From Choanephora cucurbitarum (Eukaryota > Mucoromycota > Mucoromycetes > Mucorales > Choanephoraceae): a stretch of DNA of 64,000 nucleotides. The stretch lies in assembly GCA_025331435.1 (NCBI GenBank), contig JAIWNI010000066.1, forward strand, positions 1-64,000, written 5' to 3'. The notes below the pieces were generated by a model, which had not been told where the DNA came from, did not search any database, and saw only the letters and a program-made list of their open reading frames with translations. The translations under genes were made by a program, and so were the position numbers. Positions 61,574-64,000 of the stretch are shown in pieces (position 1 is the stretch's first letter; each line of letters opens with the position of its first letter).

Positions 61574-62430
61574 ATGAGCACCTTTTCTTCTTACGAAGAC
61601 AGACTTGATAACTTTCCCAACGAGCGAGGAGAGAAAGACTATGATCCCCTAGAGTACGTTTTGACTGATGCCAACGATTCAAACATTGCTCTGAGAACAT
61701 TACTAACAAAGAAATACATTTGGATGCTAAGCGTCCCGAAAAGTCTTGTAAATCAGTTTCAACAAAAAGAAAGTAATCGAAACATAAAGGGTCCAAAAAA
61801 GTCGCATCTTACAAGAGCTACAATGCTTTAACAAACGACATTTTCATTGATCCTATGCTTGTGTATTTTGTGGAGCACAGTGTAACGGATGGAGCTGCAA
61901 AAGGCTTGGGTGTCAGCCATCACATGGCTTCGAGGTGGTGGCACCTTTACAATGAAATTGCGGAAGCTTATAAAAAAACAGAACAGAACGCTGGGCGAAA
62001 TGGCTCGTTTACTGCTACACACAGTACATGCACATATGAGCTTATAGACAGCATTCCACAGTTAGCATCGGAAGCATTGTTGATGGATTGACGAAGAAAC
62101 TTGAAGGCCTTGAGATATCGAAATCTCAACTCAACAGCCACTTGAGAAACACAATGCTTGTATCAATCAAGAGATCCCTTTTTGAACTGAGAAATTCAAT
62201 AGAGAATCTGCAAACCAGATATCAAATGGAAAGACTCTGATCTAGATTTATACAAAAAGAACTGTGCTTTTATTGATGAAGCCAGTCTTCATATTAACCT
62301 GAGAAACATCTAGGCTAGATCGAAGCTAGGAAGTACTGCTATGGTAAAGCAGACAAGAATTAGATTGTCCTCTCATACTGTTGTTGGCATCATGCATTTA
62401 TCTATTGTTATGCATGTAGTTATAAACTCT
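61574..62430 (+). pseudogene. Tc1/mariner (IS630-type) transposase, N-terminal remnant
   Basis: Broken frames read in order: an N-terminal segment (MSTFSSYEDRLDNFPNE...), then after a frame change LVYFVEHSVTDGAAKGLGVS, a helix-turn-helix typical of the family. Further shifts lead to LEISKSQLNSHLRN, and FIDEASLHINLRN with the first catalytic Asp, then a SHTVVGIMHL strand. The second and third acidic blocks are missing. Stops at several points make it inactive. Confidence 0.7.
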
Positions 62431-62675
62431 GAGTCTTTTATTAGCTAATTGAGTGTCCTTTTCGGCAATATTCTTTTCATAAAACGCTTCTTTATTGAGT
62501 AAGTTGCAATTGTTACATCTTCTTCTCCCTTATTCAGTCGCAGTTTTCTTCATATCAAATATTGTCTGATAGTTGTCAAAGGTTTCCTTTTATTACCGTC
62601 TCAATAACGAATTAAACTAATCAATTCTCACCTATATATTCCTCTCACAAAATCTTAAAAACCAAAAACCGATTT
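62431..62675. other. Short non-coding spacer
   Basis: AT-rich sequence between the transposase remnant and the right repeat arm; nothing recognised. Confidence 0.5.
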
Positions 62676-64000
62676 TGCTATATTTAAAGAGTGAGAAAAC
62701 TATTTGTGCATCTTGAAGAAACCAGTTAATAGCCTAGTTGTAAAGAGATTCGAATATACGTGCGATCTTAGCATGGCTCAAAGTCATCAAGATGTTGGTA
62801 GGGATCTCAATGTAAAAAGCGTGGACAAGCCTTTATAGAGTTGAGATCTGATCTCGTCAAAATCTCTCAAATAGTATGAGAGAAAGTCAGATCTATTTGC
62901 AAACCACTATCATAGCCTTGAATAAAAAAAGTATTGTTTATGGTTATATTCCTTTTCAGTTCATTGACCTCTTTCGTTTGAAGATCATGGGATCAGCTTG
63001 TTTTCTTTGTTATTCAACTTAGTCATAAAGACATACTGGTTCATTAAAAGAATAATCATAGAATTTAAGTGAGTTTATAGATGAGGCTGTTTAATGTTCC
63101 TTTTATTTGGTTTCTTTCAGGTAGATGCTATACGTAAAGATATGCTATAACAGAGATTAACAGTAAAGGGGTTTTTGGCTTTGACAGACAGAGTTTAGAT
63201 AGTTTTAATAGTCCTTGAGAATAATCAACAGACTGGCTTGATAGTTGTTTATGCGTACCAAAGTAGATCGAATGGATCGAATTCAAATAATAAAAGTAAA
63301 GATAAAGTACTGATACAATCACAATTTTTTTTTTTTTTTACAAAGTATAGACCAGGCATCATTCAAACGCGTCCGCTGAATGCGCGAAATGCTGAATGTG
63401 AGCCACATGGAGTTCCATTTCGTCAAGTTCAATGCTGAGTTGTTACATTAGTCGCAGCTCAAGCCAAAAGGTATTTTTGGCGAACGCGTCAAAATGTAAC
63501 AATCAAACAGGCAAAGAAGTAGAACCTATAACATATTTTAGACATGCATGCATAAGCACGCATATCTTTTCATTTTTAGCGTATTCTCATTCAAAAGAAG
63601 AAAAAAAAATCATAATACTTAACTTTTAGTTTGCCTTGAAGAGTGAAAGAAAGAAAGAAAGAGGAAATAAAAAAAAAGAAAGAAACCTATAGTATTTAAG
63701 GGGGTAAGGTTAGTTAACCAATCAGAAATACAAGACAGATGACGAAAGCTTCATCTGAATTTTTCATTACCCAATCATCTATCTTCTTTCTTGAGCCATA
63801 TAAACAGATACACACATAGGCAACCAGTGCTGTAAGGGCATTTTCTTTTTGAGCTCTGACAAGGGAAATCAAGCTGGATGAACACAAGCAGCCTGTTGCA
63901 TGAATGAAATAAAGCACAGACAACTCAGATAAAATTAAGCTTTTTCCTAATTTAAAGAATGGTACTGTCTATTCAGTAAATAAGTTAAGATCTTGCTGTT
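62676..64000 (-). repeat. Right arm of long inverted repeat (continues beyond window)
   Basis: Reverse complement of 9186-10509, with one extra base in the poly-T tract near 63335 and a few differences at the inner end. The match is still perfect at base 64000, so the true arm is longer than 1.3 kb. Open frames inside it are the mirror images of those in the left arm and are not supported as genes. Confidence 0.92.

Overview
The window looks like nuclear DNA of an early-diverging filamentous fungus, most likely Mucoromycota/Mucorales. The DNA is AT-rich. Genes carry many short introns, mostly 45-95 nt, with GT(A/T)(A/G)-type donors and TACTAAC/CTGAC-like branch sites. Leaders are long C/T-rich tracts. 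The content fits too: a cytosolic L-lactate dehydrogenase, fungal N-glycan, GPI and dolichol-mannose enzymes, a Zn(II)2Cys6 factor and a CYS3-like bZIP factor. Exon junctions below were read by eye. For nearly every multi-exon gene the summed exon lengths are divisible by three and the joined frames match the family, which supports the models.

Layout. 1-816: 3' part of thiamine pyrophosphokinase. 912-2272: unrecognised gene(s) with a stop/start overlap. 3199-5053: anillin-like C2+PH protein, tail to tail with a small minus-strand gene. 5917-6958: a secreted Streptomyces-subtilisin-inhibitor-like protein and two small orphan proteins. 6959-10572: gene-poor, with a candidate 30-residue MGCC micro-protein and the left arm of a long inverted repeat (9186-10509). 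10573-27340: compact block with a DUF4396 membrane protein, CCZ1, SNU66/SART1, RAB3GAP1, an orphan, DPM1, an unknown membrane protein, L-LDH, and a P5-type ATPase with an extra secreted-type Cys-rich N-terminus.

27341-43315 is repeat-rich: a dead Tc1/mariner fragment, an intact Ty3/gypsy retrotransposon with identical-looking LTRs (28552-33964), a Zn2Cys6 regulator, a short UBP2-like deubiquitinase and long non-coding stretches. 43316-57766 is compact again: ALG8, a BRO1-domain protein, the mitochondrial rRNA dimethylase TFB1M, a tail-anchored orphan, an F-box protein, RPB5, PIG-O/GPI13 and a bZIP factor. 58109-61287 is a complete hAT transposon with 8-bp target duplication. A second Tc1-like pseudogene (about 61574-62430) follows, then the right arm of the inverted repeat (62676 to the window end).

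Functional links. DPM1 makes the Dol-P-Man used for N-glycans and GPI anchors. ALG8 adds the second glucose to the N-glycan precursor, and PIG-O adds ethanolamine phosphate to GPI. CCZ1 and RAB3GAP1 both act on Rab GTPases. Convergent gene pairs in the compact blocks repeatedly end within 0-20 bp of each other, so their transcripts must overlap. The most unusual items are the SSI-like inhibitor in a fungus, the P5 ATPase with a Cys-rich ectodomain, and the near-identical inverted repeat arms about 52 kb apart.
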